From an uncultured bacterium (GTDB lineage Bacteria > Cyanobacteriota > Vampirovibrionia > Gastranaerophilales > Gastranaerophilaceae): a stretch of 64,000 nt of DNA. Both the position numbers and the translations under genes were made by a program. Below, piece by piece: positions 37,555 to 46,643 of this stretch (its first letter is position 1; each line of letters begins with the position of its first letter). The notes below the pieces were generated by a model, which was not told the origin of the DNA, ran no database searches, and worked only from the letters and a program-made list of their open reading frames with translations. The stretch is taken from assembly GCA_902777385.1 (NCBI GenBank), contig CACYTP010000001.1:124001-188000 (forward strand), read 5' to 3'.

Positions 37555-37986
37555 ATGAAAAAATTTATGTGGTATAATTTGCTTATGAAAAATCTAATAC
37601 TTGTATTATCTGTAATAATTCTTTTATATGGGAATTCTGCATATACTCACGTTATTGATGATGTAGAAGTTAAGTGTATTGCAAATACATCTGATACTCA
37701 AGAAATGAATAAATGCAGTAAAATTGCACAAGTATCTTGGGAAAAAGAAATAAAAAAGAGTTTAATCCAATTAAAAAAAAGAATGGATAATACTAGCTAT
37801 AAAAGTTTAATGAAATCTCAAAGAATTTGGCAAGAATATAAAAATCAAGAATTTAGTTTTATTCAAAAAATAACTAATAATAAACAAGGTACAATGTATC
37901 TAAATGTTGAACAGGGATTAAAAACTAATATATTAAAGCAACGGGCTCTTATATTACAGGAATATGTAGAAACACTTAATGATTAA
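37555..37986 (+). CDS. Secreted LprI-like (DUF1311) protein
   Basis: 143 residues. A signal peptide is present from MKNLILVLSVIILLYGNSAYT, so the ATG at 37585 may be the true start; 37555 is kept because GAGGA lies upstream of it. The mature part has the DUF1311/LprI pattern: Cys pair (VKCIAN, MNKCSKIA), helix with SWEKEIKKSLIQLKKRM and SQRIWQEYKNQEF. LprI-type proteins include lysozyme inhibitors. Remarkably, the next gene is a lysozyme-like GH108. Confidence 0.7.
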   Translation: MKKFMWYNLLMKNLILVLSVIILLYGNSAYTHVIDDVEVKCIANTSDTQEMNKCSKIAQVSWEKEIKKSLIQLKKRMDNTSYKSLMKSQRIWQEYKNQEFSFIQKITNNKQGTMYLNVEQGLKTNILKQRALILQEYVETLND

Positions 37987-38032
37987 GCATCTTATACCTC
38001 TGTGTAGCAGTTAATAAAACGAGGTATTAAAA

Positions 38033-38749
38033 ATGTACGATAGTAATTTTGAAAAAATGTTAAAATTTGTTCTTCAACGTGAAGGCGGATATGTAAATGA
38101 CCCGAATGATTTGGGTGGCGAAACAAACAAAGGTATAACGCATACAACTTATAACAGTTACCGACGCAGTAAAGGTTTACCTATACAAAGTGTTAAATAT
38201 ATAACTGATTCAGAAGTTAGGGATATCTATTACAATAATTATTACAAAGCTTCAGGAGCTGATAAAATATCTAATCCTACTTTAGCGGCATATGTATTTG
38301 ATACAGCCGTTAATATGGGAGTAAGCAGAGCCAAAACATTTCTAAGTCAATGTGATGGAAACCCTGACAAATTTGAAAAATTAAGACGTGCAAAATATGA
38401 TGAATTTGTTAAGGCAAAACCAAGTCAAAAGAAATATTTGTAAGGGTGGAATAATAGAGTTACGCAATTAAAATCTTTTGCAAACACAAATTTTCCAACA
38501 AGCAATTCTGAAAGTGAAAGTAAAATACCTGTTTTAAAGGCCGGAATAGAAAAGAACGTATATATAGGAGATACCTATAGTGGTACTTCTAATATGTCTG
38601 ATGCCATAAGAAGACAATACTGGACTCAACAACGAGAGAATAACGAAAAACTAAATAGAATATTCAAATTAAATACTAAAACAAATAATTCTGAAAACGG
38701 ACATTGGGTAACAATGAACGGAGCACATGTATTTATTGAAGATAAATAA
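38033..38749 (+). pseudogene. GH108 lysozyme-like gene interrupted by an in-frame stop
   Basis: The first 136 codons encode a GH108 (phage endolysin-like) N-terminus with the catalytic Glu in LQREGGYVNDPNDLGGETNKG. A TAA at 38441-38443 interrupts it. The same frame then continues open for 101 codons, beginning GWNNRVTQLKSFA, exactly the GW.NRV segment that follows in intact homologues, and ending GHWVTMNGAHVFIEDK, a C-terminal domain common on phage-derived proteins. So one gene has a nonsense mutation, or the stop is read through. Sequencing error cannot be excluded. Cargo of phage origin near the island edge. Confidence 0.8.
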
Positions 38750-38805
38750 TATATTTTACAAGAGGGTGTTAAATACATCCTCTTGTTTTTATAAAATATA
38801 TAAAC

Positions 38806-39081
38806 GGATAAGAGGGGAGTTCTTGTTCGCCGGCGTAAAACGAGATTACGGTTGTTTGTTTCATAAACTTCGTTTATTTTACAAACAAGCCTTCACTCTC
38901 TGCTGGCTCACGCTCGAACCACTGACCAAGCTCCGCTTGGTGGGTTCGCCTCCGTATCTTATTTTTTACTAAAATGGAGATGAGGGGAGTGTCTTGTTCG
39001 CTCGCTTTTAACGTGTCTACGGTTTGGCAACTCAATAAACTATGTTTATTTCGTGCCAAAGCCTTCGCACTCAGCTCGCTG
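38806..39081. repeat. Two diverged tandem palindromic repeats
   Basis: Copy A (38806-38906) and copy B (38976-39081) share the order GAGGGGAGT, TCTTGTTCGC, a hairpin, GCCTTC.CTC. The hairpin arms differ but each pairs: TTGTTTGT/ACAAACAA with ATAAAC/GTTTAT in A, TTTGGCA/TGCCAAA with AATAAAC/GTTTATT in B. A further TGGAGATGAG, matching the tmRNA 3' end, occurs at 39120-39129. Between the copies lies the island repeat 38906-38990. The rest of 38750-39132 holds no gene. Confidence 0.65.
38906..38990. repeat. Island-flanking 85-bp direct repeat (putative att, distal)
   Basis: Identical over 85 bp to 61669-61753. Its last 16 bp (TGGAGATGAGGGGAGT) equal the 3' terminus of the ssrA gene. The rest contains a strong hairpin, CGAACC...ACCAAGC-TCC-GCTTGGT.GGTTCG (38915-38948). 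It is the expected distal end of an element integrated at ssrA. Confidence 0.75.
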
Positions 39082-39132
39082 TAATTTAACATACAGAACA
39101 AGATGTAATTAACTCTGAGATGGAGATGAGTT

Positions 39133-39837
39133 TTACAAAATTAGCATCTCAAGCTTATTTTTTAATTTACTCCAGTCTTTGCACTTTGATTCAAGCAAAG
39201 TATAAAATTCTTTATTATGTGCAAAATACATACAATGACATAATTCGTGGTAAATAACATAATCAATGCAGTCTTTATTAGCTTTTATAGTCTCAATATT
39301 CATAGTTATTGTATTACTATTTTTGTTATAACTACCCCATCGCTTTGTTAATTTACGAATTTTTAGATTCGGCTTGGTTAACCCGTAAGTAGTAAACTGC
39401 TGAAAACATTTATCCAGCTCTTTTTCGTATGTAGATAGTGCTTTATCCTTATACCATTTGTCTATTAGCTTCGACGGAGTTTTTAAGCAATATTCAACTG
39501 CTAGGTATCCATTTTTTAACTTAACTGAATCTGCATTTGATTTAATAACTTTTAATCGATACTGTTTTCCTAAATACCTGAAACATTCCCCGCTAACATA
39601 TTTCTTTTCATCAGGTTTTTTGTAATTATCAACGAAGTAGCGTTTTTGTTTTGTAATCCATTTTGCTTTATTCTGAACTTTCTTTATAATATCTTGTTTA
39701 TTTTTATTTTCCGGAGCCTTTACTTTAATCTTTGTAGTAGGCAAAACTTCTATTGATAAAGTTTTTCTATCCTCTTGTAATAGTTCAAACTCTATTATTT
39801 CTTTTCCGTATTCAATTTTTTCAGTTGTAGCAATCAT
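39133..39837 (-). CDS. YgjP-like (DUF45) metallopeptidase
   Basis: 234 residues. C-terminal zinc peptidase motif HELCHCMYFAHNKEF (HExxH plus downstream His), preceded by KRWGSYNKNSNTITMN, the RWGS pattern of the YgjP/WLM group. Such genes commonly sit at the end of type I restriction operons beside hsdR, as here, where its start overlaps the hsdR stop by 4 nt. Role in the RM system is unproven; a protein turnover role is inferred. Confidence 0.88.
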   Translation of the reverse strand: MIATTEKIEYGKEIIEFELLQEDRKTLSIEVLPTTKIKVKAPENKNKQDIIKKVQNKAKWITKQKRYFVDNYKKPDEKKYVSGECFRYLGKQYRLKVIKSNADSVKLKNGYLAVEYCLKTPSKLIDKWYKDKALSTYEKELDKCFQQFTTYGLTKPNLKIRKLTKRWGSYNKNSNTITMNIETIKANKDCIDYVIYHELCHCMYFAHNKEFYTLLESKCKDWSKLKNKLEMLIL

Positions 39838-42800
39838 TTTGCGTACCTTCTTTTTGCAATTTTCATTGATTCGTCAATTATAAAATCTATATCATCAAAA
39901 GTCATGTCAATCTTATTTGTGTCTTTAAACTCAAATAAAACATCTTCAATATCGTTGATAATTTTATTTTGTAAATCAGTGTTTTTTATCCAATCAACAT
40001 ACTGATTATCCAAAATAATCTTATCTATTTTGAGTGCAAGTTCTGCGGCAGAATCCTTTGTTGCATTATATTTCTTTATTTTTTCGAATACAACACCATA
40101 AAAAGCTTTTGCAACTTCGTTATTCAAAATAGAAATTGGAATATCATCCCCCGTTCTCGTCCTAGCCATTGTTAATATTTCTGTAACTCTGTTTAAATAA
40201 GCATTATCATTTTTAAGCCTTTCTGCTTCGTCCATTATTTGTTTTGAATATTTGGCAATAGCCTCCTTTAGAAGTTCAGATAACTTTTTATAAAAAATCG
40301 GATCATCGTCCCATTTTTCGGATATTGTACGAGAAATTCTATAAGCTATTGTATCTGCTTTTGAACGGGCACTTTGTTTCTTTTCAACTTCCGCCTTAAA
40401 TTTTTCTGTGTCAAAAATATCAACGGGCTCTGTTACTTGTATAATTTCATCAGAAGTAACATAAGTATCTATAAGTTTTTGAATTTTAGCCTCATATTCT
40501 TTTCTATCAATAGATTCCGCGTATCTGGATTTTAATGAAACTCTTAAATTTAAGAAAAATTTCAAGTCGTTCTTGTATGTGCTAATTTTCTTTTCAGGGG
40601 TTTCCTCCAAAAACTTGAAATTACCCAAAGCGAGTTGTAATACTTTTGAATACTGACTCAATTTATCATAGAATTTATCTCTGTCATCTTCGTATTTTAA
40701 GTGTTGCTCGTAGGCTTCAATATCGTATTTATTTATACCGTTAAATATTTCCCACAAATCTGAATGCAATTGCGGTAATTTTTTAATTTCTTCTTGTGCA
40801 GATACAAGCGCATCTTGGATGTCTTCTTCATCAAAATCGCCAATATTGCTATAAGTTAAAAGTGCTTCGTCTAACTCAGTTAAAAGCCCATAATAGTCTA
40901 TTATTTCACCATAATCTTTTCCTTCTTCAAGACGATTTACTCTTGCAATAGCCTGCAAAAGACCATGTTCTTTCAGTGAACGAGCAATATATAGAACGGA
41001 ATTTTTAGGAGCATCAAAACCTGTTAATAGTTTATCGACTACAATTAATATCTCCGGTTCTGGAGCATTTTTAAATTGGTTAATAATTTGGGCATTATAT
41101 TCAGATTCGTTTCCAAATCTGTCCATCATTCGCTTCCAGAACTGATTTACTTCACTTGAAGTTTCTTCATAAATGTCATCATTCCCTTCTCTGGTATCAG
41201 GAGCAGAAATAACGACCTCTGAAGTTACCATACCAAGTTCATCTAAATACTTTTTATATTTTAAAGCAATAGCTTTTGATGGAGCTGTTAATTGCCCTTT
41301 AAAACCTGTTCCTTTATACTTGTGTTCAAAATGTTGACTTATATCAAGTGCAACATTTGCAATTTTTTGTTCAGCCTCATTTAAAATTCTTCTTGTGCTG
41401 AATTTCTTTTTTAAATCTGCTTTTTGTTTGTCGGTTAGGTCTCTTGATATAATATCAAAATATTTATCAATACTATTTTGTGTAACATTTTGAACAGCGA
41501 GTCTACTTTCATAATACAAAGGTAATACGGCTTCATCTTCTACAGCTTGATTGATTGTATAAGGAGTACCGATTATACCGCCAAATTTAACCGCAGTGCT
41601 TTTTTCTTTTTTCATCAAAGGAGTGCCCGTAAAACCAATATAACAAGCATTTGGAAATACTTTTTGCATAAGAGCATTGGCGCTACCATATTGGCTGCGG
41701 TGGCTTTCATCAACAAGAACAAATACGTTCTTGGAATCATCGATAACTTTTTTCTTGCGCAAAGCTGCTTGGAATTTATTAATAACAGTTGTAATTATTG
41801 TTTCTTTATTATCAGCAATAATATTTCCTAAATCTTCTCCGCTTGTTGCCTTTTTGACTACTTTGCCACAAGATTTGAACGTGTCTGAAATTTGTTTATC
41901 TAAATCAATTCTATCAGTAACTATAATAACTTTTGGGTTAACTATTTCAGGTTCAAGCGATATTGCTTTTGCAAGCATAACCATAGTAAGTGATTTTCCG
42001 CTACCTTGGGTATGCCATATTACACCGCCCTGCCTGCGCTCGTTTCTTATAATTTTTATTCTTTCTAACGTATCTTGAATAGCAAAATATTGTTGATAAC
42101 GGGCAATTTTCTTAATACCTGCATCATACACTATGTACTTATACATAAGTTCTAATAGCCTTTTAGGTTGGCATAAAGAATACAATAACTTGTCTTGCTC
42201 TGTTACAAGCCGACCTTCGGATTCGATGTTATCAAAATATTTTCTTACATATTTAAATCTGTCTGCAAAAAGCTTGTCTTTTTGTTCATCTGATAACGGC
42301 TTATTAACTAATTCTTGCAAGTCAGACTCTTTAAGTTTTTGTTCTTTCCAAGTAGCCCAGAATTTTCTCGGCGTTCCTGTTGTCGCATATTGAACTTTAT
42401 TGGATGTTAATGCCAGCAATATTTGAGAATACTTATATAAATGTGGTATTCCGTCTTCCTGCTGATTTCTTAAATGCTGCGATTTTGCTTCTTCTAAAGG
42501 TTCTTTTATATCAGGTCTTTTACATTCGATAATACATAGTGGTATCCCATTTACAAAAAGAACAATATCAGGGCGATATTTTTTATCGCTTGAAGTTCTG
42601 TTTACTTCAAATTCTTCTGCGACGTGAAATACATTGTTTTCAATATTATCCCAATCAATATAGTTTATAGTGAAACTTTTTTTGTCGTTTCCGATTGATT
42701 CTTCAAAACTTTTGCCAAGAGTTAATAAATCATAGATTTTTGAATTAGTCGTAACCAAACCATCAAACATAGGAACATTTTTTATAGCATCAATTGCACC

Positions 42801-43025
42801 TCGAATACTTGCAGGTGAGAATGGATAAACTTTCCCTTTAAAGTTTATCACATTTATTTTCATCAGTTGCTGCTCTAAAATGTCTTCCAGAATTACATTA
42901 CTTAATTTTTCCTGACGTTCTTTTAAAACTTCTTCAGGAGTTAAATATGTGTAGCCTAAATTCTGCAGCAACTGCAACGCCGGTATTTGTGATATATGAT
43001 CTTCAATAAATGATGGTGTTTGCAT
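39834..43025 (-). CDS. hsdR: Type I restriction enzyme, endonuclease/motor subunit
   Basis: 1063 residues. N-terminal PD-(D/E)xK nuclease (RPDIVLFVNGIPLCIIECKRP), then a superfamily 2 translocase: Walker A WHTQGSGKSLTMVMLAK, DESHRSQYG (DEAD/H box), TGTPL, and VDKLLTGFDAP with ARVNR (motifs V and VI). The helical C-terminal part binds the methylase core. Full length and apparently intact. It cuts unmethylated foreign DNA after translocation. Read after hsdS and two small genes in one tight operon. Confidence 0.96.
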   Translation of the reverse strand: MQTPSFIEDHISQIPALQLLQNLGYTYLTPEEVLKERQEKLSNVILEDILEQQLMKINVINFKGKVYPFSPASIRGAIDAIKNVPMFDGLVTTNSKIYDLLTLGKSFEESIGNDKKSFTINYIDWDNIENNVFHVAEEFEVNRTSSDKKYRPDIVLFVNGIPLCIIECKRPDIKEPLEEAKSQHLRNQQEDGIPHLYKYSQILLALTSNKVQYATTGTPRKFWATWKEQKLKESDLQELVNKPLSDEQKDKLFADRFKYVRKYFDNIESEGRLVTEQDKLLYSLCQPKRLLELMYKYIVYDAGIKKIARYQQYFAIQDTLERIKIIRNERRQGGVIWHTQGSGKSLTMVMLAKAISLEPEIVNPKVIIVTDRIDLDKQISDTFKSCGKVVKKATSGEDLGNIIADNKETIITTVINKFQAALRKKKVIDDSKNVFVLVDESHRSQYGSANALMQKVFPNACYIGFTGTPLMKKEKSTAVKFGGIIGTPYTINQAVEDEAVLPLYYESRLAVQNVTQNSIDKYFDIISRDLTDKQKADLKKKFSTRRILNEAEQKIANVALDISQHFEHKYKGTGFKGQLTAPSKAIALKYKKYLDELGMVTSEVVISAPDTREGNDDIYEETSSEVNQFWKRMMDRFGNESEYNAQIINQFKNAPEPEILIVVDKLLTGFDAPKNSVLYIARSLKEHGLLQAIARVNRLEEGKDYGEIIDYYGLLTELDEALLTYSNIGDFDEEDIQDALVSAQEEIKKLPQLHSDLWEIFNGINKYDIEAYEQHLKYEDDRDKFYDKLSQYSKVLQLALGNFKFLEETPEKKISTYKNDLKFFLNLRVSLKSRYAESIDRKEYEAKIQKLIDTYVTSDEIIQVTEPVDIFDTEKFKAEVEKKQSARSKADTIAYRISRTISEKWDDDPIFYKKLSELLKEAIAKYSKQIMDEAERLKNDNAYLNRVTEILTMARTRTGDDIPISILNNEVAKAFYGVVFEKIKKYNATKDSAAELALKIDKIILDNQYVDWIKNTDLQNKIINDIEDVLFEFKDTNKIDMTFDDIDFIIDESMKIAKRRYAK

Positions 43026-43031
43026 AATAAT

Positions 43032-43385
43032 TTACCTTATTCTAATATTATTTTTACAATTATAACAATGTCTATACACTCCACTTGGATAAGCATTGTA
43101 TTCATCTCCAATTCTTATTTGAAGATGTTCTTTATCCCAACAAACAGGACAAAATGGTCCGTCTTTTGTACCATCTTCTTTTAAATCCCAATATACTTTG
43201 TTTTCGAAGACCATTTTATGTTTAATTTTTTCGGAAAGTTGTTGCTTTAAATCTAGATTTTCTTGTCTTAAATTTAAAATTTCTTCTTTCAAATCAACAA
43301 TAAGAGTTTTTAATTCAATATTTTGTGTGCTGTCGGCAATTTCTTTAATTGCTTTAATATTATCTAATGTCGTTTTTATATCCAT
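43032..43385 (-). CDS. Coiled-coil plus zinc-ribbon small protein
   Basis: 117 residues. Residues about 20-55 are a coiled coil (IVDLKEEILNLRQENLDLKQQL). The C-terminal half has two CxxC pairs (FCPVCWDKEH and HCYNCKNN), a zinc ribbon. The FENKVYWDLKEDGTKDGPFCPVCWD part is a pattern I have seen on small accessory proteins of mobile elements. It lies 6 bp upstream of hsdR in the same operon. Function unknown; may be a cargo gene. Confidence 0.75.
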   Translation of the reverse strand: MDIKTTLDNIKAIKEIADSTQNIELKTLIVDLKEEILNLRQENLDLKQQLSEKIKHKMVFENKVYWDLKEDGTKDGPFCPVCWDKEHLQIRIGDEYNAYPSGVYRHCYNCKNNIRIR

Positions 43386-43395
43386 AAATTACTCC

Positions 43396-43644
43396 TTATT
43401 TTTTATCTTTAGGTGGACAAGGATCTTTTCCATGACTATCTGATTGAGATATTTTCCCGTCTTTATTGTGTATTTTTAATTCTGTTCCTTGATTTTTACT
43501 TATTTCACGAGTTTTCTTAACAACTTCACTTTTGGTATCACTAACAACTGATGCTCTTTCTGCACCAGCTCTCTTTCCCTGCCACTGGTTAGTTTCTTTG
43601 TTAAATGTTACATGGTGAGAATTTGTTTTCCGTTTATCAGCCAT
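43396..43644 (-). CDS. DUF2188-domain protein
   Basis: 82 residues covering the whole DUF2188 pattern: HHVTFNKETNQWQGKRAGAERASVVSDTKSEVVKKTREISKNQGTE, then LKIHNKDGKISQSDSHGKDP. DUF2188 proteins are small, stand-alone, and of unknown function, frequently near mobile DNA and RM genes. SD GGAGG upstream. Located 12 bp after hsdS. Confidence 0.88.
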   Translation of the reverse strand: MADKRKTNSHHVTFNKETNQWQGKRAGAERASVVSDTKSEVVKKTREISKNQGTELKIHNKDGKISQSDSHGKDPCPPKDKK

Positions 43645-43655
43645 ATTAACCTCCT

Positions 43656-44963
43656 TTACACCTTTACCCTAATCTGACCGGTGAGAAGTTTTTGCATTAA
43701 TCCTTTTTTCTGCTCCTTTAACTTCTCTAACTTAGAATTTAATATTTGTATTTCTTTATAGCTTTCAATTAAAATATTTGCAATTTTTTCCTGTTCTTCT
43801 CTCGGAGGATATGGTAACGGCATATTCATAAAATCATTGCTCGTTATATTTAATCTGTCATGTCTTGCCCCTTGATTTGCAACCATAAACATTGAATTGT
43901 TCCATAAATTAGAACTGAAATATTGCTCATAAAAATCTACAATTGTATCATGTTTTGCTTTGAAAATAGTGTAAAGCGGCGAAGCTATACCTGTAATTCC
44001 TAATTTATTTCTATTGATAGGACCGGCCGGAGCACTTTGAGAAATTCTAGGATTATACATAAAATCATTTTCTCCGACTACATAATAATTGCTTGTATTT
44101 TCTTCTGTTACAATACTTCTGTCGAAATATTCATTTTGCAATACAACACCTTTGGTTGCTGAATTTGTAAATATATTATGTTCCGTATTTCCTGAATATT
44201 TTTGCATTCTTTTATCAAACAATAATTTAAGAGGTTTTATTTGCCAATCAGCAGGAATTTGCCCCAATCGGGTTCTTTTATATTCCGAGTTTTTATTAAA
44301 TTCTGCTATTCGTTTTTTACCAACTAACAAATTTTTCATTAGAGCTTTATGGAAAATTTCTTTTTGTTCAATGAGTTTTTCTAAAGTTTCAATTCCGTCA
44401 TCCCAAGCCGACAATATCTCCGCTATTTTTTCCTGTTCTTTTAGTGGTGGTGAAACTAATTTTATTTTAAAGAAATTATTATCATTTAAGTTCAATAAAC
44501 CGTCATTTCTAACCCCACTGTTTATATATTTGAAAAGTTCTTTGCCTTGAGCATTATTTTTAAATAATTGTTCATAAAAATTGTTGTTACAACGCTTTTT
44601 ATCCAAAGCAAAACATATAAATACATTTGGGACTGCAACTTCTTCATTAAATGGCTGTTGATAAATACACCCTTGAGGATATTTCAAAGAGTTCCCTTTG
44701 TTATATGCAAATGTTCTTGGAGGTAAACAAGTATATTGAGCATATTGTTTTCCAGCAATATCCTTTCCAAATTTTTTTGCTTGAGCGACAAAACCCTTTC
44801 CTGCTGACAAACTCATAGGAGTTCTTTGTTTTGTCCCAACCTTATCATTTATTTCGGTAGCAATATTTCCTAACTTGACTACTTCCCAATCTTCAGGAAT
44901 CCAGCCGAGTTTGGTTTTCTTATAACCTTTTTTATTTTCAGTTTTTTCAATTACTTCCGTCAT
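43656..44963 (-). CDS. hsdS: Type I restriction enzyme specificity subunit
   Basis: 435 residues with two target recognition domains. Each TRD begins with the same phrase, TKLGWIPEDWEVVKLGNIA and TRLGQIPADWQIKPLKLLF, and each is followed by a conserved helix (LKEQEKIAEILSAWDDGIETLEKLIEQ and REEQEKIANILIESYKEIQ). This is the normal two-TRD S subunit for a bipartite recognition sequence. Overlaps the next gene by one base. Its TRDs differ from the extra TRD at 48139. Confidence 0.94.
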   Translation of the reverse strand: MTEVIEKTENKKGYKKTKLGWIPEDWEVVKLGNIATEINDKVGTKQRTPMSLSAGKGFVAQAKKFGKDIAGKQYAQYTCLPPRTFAYNKGNSLKYPQGCIYQQPFNEEVAVPNVFICFALDKKRCNNNFYEQLFKNNAQGKELFKYINSGVRNDGLLNLNDNNFFKIKLVSPPLKEQEKIAEILSAWDDGIETLEKLIEQKEIFHKALMKNLLVGKKRIAEFNKNSEYKRTRLGQIPADWQIKPLKLLFDKRMQKYSGNTEHNIFTNSATKGVVLQNEYFDRSIVTEENTSNYYVVGENDFMYNPRISQSAPAGPINRNKLGITGIASPLYTIFKAKHDTIVDFYEQYFSSNLWNNSMFMVANQGARHDRLNITSNDFMNMPLPYPPREEQEKIANILIESYKEIQILNSKLEKLKEQKKGLMQKLLTGQIRVKV

Positions 44964-45412
44964 TATTTTTCCTTATTTGTTGATTCAAATTCTTTTCCTG
45001 CTTTTACAAAACCGTATTTTGCATTGATTAGCACCGCATCTAATTCCGAAACTAAATCAGTAAATTGTCGAAGTGCTAAAATCTGTTCTTCCGGATTTAT
45101 TATATTTACATTCAGGTAGTTATATATGAATACCGATAATTTTTTATATGAGTTTATGTCTTTATCATTTAACAGTGCGCCAAAGTTACTTGCATTTGAA
45201 ACTAACCAAGTTCTGACAAGTTTTGCATCTTCTTTATCACCCATAAATTGTGCCGCAACCTCGTCAAGTTTGCTTGCAAGTTCTAGCCGTTTCATTCTGA
45301 TATTTTGCATATTTTGCTGATACGCAAGCCAACATTGAACAGCAGTAAATCCTACTATCGCTATTGCGCACATCCATTCAGCATTCTGTTGTAAAAATCT
45401 CAATATTGCCAT
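44963..45412 (-). CDS. Small membrane-anchored hypothetical protein
   Basis: 149 residues with one N-terminal transmembrane helix (WMCAIAIVGFTAVQCWLAY) and a helical soluble part. The arrangement recalls DUF4760-like accessory proteins found in defence islands, but I do not recognise it firmly. It sits inside the RM operon, overlapping its neighbours by one base on each side, which argues for co-expression. Confidence 0.7.
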   Translation of the reverse strand: MAILRFLQQNAEWMCAIAIVGFTAVQCWLAYQQNMQNIRMKRLELASKLDEVAAQFMGDKEDAKLVRTWLVSNASNFGALLNDKDINSYKKLSVFIYNYLNVNIINPEEQILALRQFTDLVSELDAVLINAKYGFVKAGKEFESTNKEK

Positions 45413-45615
45413 TATGCCACCCTTTGATAATTATAACCTTTTAAATAGTTATGTATAAATCTGCCTTTAGAAGGAGCATTTAAAAAATTCCTAAAAACAT
45501 ATTCATTTGTTCCAAAATATTGATATACGCTACCATCAGTAAATTCTACTTCAATAACGCCATTCGCATATCCGATACTACTAACATTTGTAGAAACAAC
45601 AGGTGTTCTTTGCAT
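45412..45615 (-). CDS. KTSC-domain protein
   Basis: 67 residues forming one KTSC domain: VSTNVSSIGYANGVIEVEFTDGSVYQYFG...FLNAPSKGRFIHNYLKGY. These are small proteins, often in phages and mobile DNA, proposed to bind nucleic acid or partner with lysyl-tRNA synthetase-like proteins; the function is unsettled. Third gene inside the RM operon. SD AAGGAG upstream. Confidence 0.88.
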   Translation of the reverse strand: MQRTPVVSTNVSSIGYANGVIEVEFTDGSVYQYFGTNEYVFRNFLNAPSKGRFIHNYLKGYNYQRVA

Positions 45616-45617
45616 AA

Positions 45618-46643
45618 CTACTCCTTATCCTTTTTAGTTATTCGTTTAATTTCTTCAATTTCTTTATCAAAGTCAGATACATAGTTTTGGTCTTGAATTA
45701 TTTTATATTTTTTAAATTCAGCGATTGCAAGAGATTCCGCAACTTCATGTGTAACTTTTCCTGCATTAGTTAAAATTTCTTCTTCATTAAATTTTAAAAA
45801 TGCATCTAATTTCTTAACCCAATCTTTCATATACATCGGTTGTCTTTTTATGGCTTGCATTTCCGCATAATCTAAGTACATTGATACTATTCTGTTAAGA
45901 TAATCGAGCTCACCTTTATTTAGATAATTTTTTGCTATTACTACATCACTTTGTAATATTTTACCATCAGGACCTTTTCTCCAAGAAGTTAAGCCCATGT
46001 GAGGTTTAGTACTATCAGCCCTGTCTTTTATAATTTCAGCAGCAGTTTTTCCCGTAATAGCAAAGTGAAGTTTGTTTTGTACTGTCGCAAAAAATTGTTT
46101 TGATAATTCTGTTTTTGGAGAATAATCAACAGACGTTGCATATATATCTGTTATTTTTTGATAAGCCATTCTTTCGCTTGAACGAATATCTCTAATTTCT
46201 TCTAATAAATCGTCAAAAAATCTTGTACTAAATTTTGAACCATATTTAAAACGATAATTATCTAAAGCATATCCTTTGTGGATGTATTTTTGTAAAATAG
46301 AAGTCGCCCATTGCCTAAATTGAGTACCCCTTTCGGATTTAACTCTATAACCTACAGCAATTATTGCATCTAACGAATAGTAAGTTAAACTTCTTGAAAC
46401 CTTTCTGGAGCCTTCGTTTTGAACTTGTAAGTAATCCTTACAAGTTGAATCTTTTTCTAATTCTTTTTCCTCATAAATATGTTTTAAATGTAAAGTAATG
46501 TTTTGAGGAGTAGTTTCAAACAATTCAGCCATTTTCTTTTGAGTAAGCCAAATATTTTCTTCAGCGTACAGAACCTCAATTGTAACTCTCCCGTCAGGAG
46601 AATTATAAAATGTTATTTCATTTTCAATCTCTTTCTTATTCAT
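45618..46643 (-). CDS. rhuM: RhuM-family virulence-type protein
   Basis: 341 residues. Pattern of the RhuM family: ITFYNSPDGRVTIEVLYAEENIWLTQKKMAELFETTPQNITLHLKHIY, then RSLTYYSLDAIIAVGYRVKSERGTQFRQWAT. The N-terminus is HTH-like and the second half helical, as in antirepressor/KilA-N relatives. First described in Salmonella pathogenicity island 3; role unknown. RhuM genes are frequently inserted between hsdM and hsdS in type I operons, as here. It overlaps hsdM by 8 nt. Confidence 0.9.
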   Translation of the reverse strand: MNKKEIENEITFYNSPDGRVTIEVLYAEENIWLTQKKMAELFETTPQNITLHLKHIYEEKELEKDSTCKDYLQVQNEGSRKVSRSLTYYSLDAIIAVGYRVKSERGTQFRQWATSILQKYIHKGYALDNYRFKYGSKFSTRFFDDLLEEIRDIRSSERMAYQKITDIYATSVDYSPKTELSKQFFATVQNKLHFAITGKTAAEIIKDRADSTKPHMGLTSWRKGPDGKILQSDVVIAKNYLNKGELDYLNRIVSMYLDYAEMQAIKRQPMYMKDWVKKLDAFLKFNEEEILTNAGKVTHEVAESLAIAEFKKYKIIQDQNYVSDFDKEIEEIKRITKKDKE

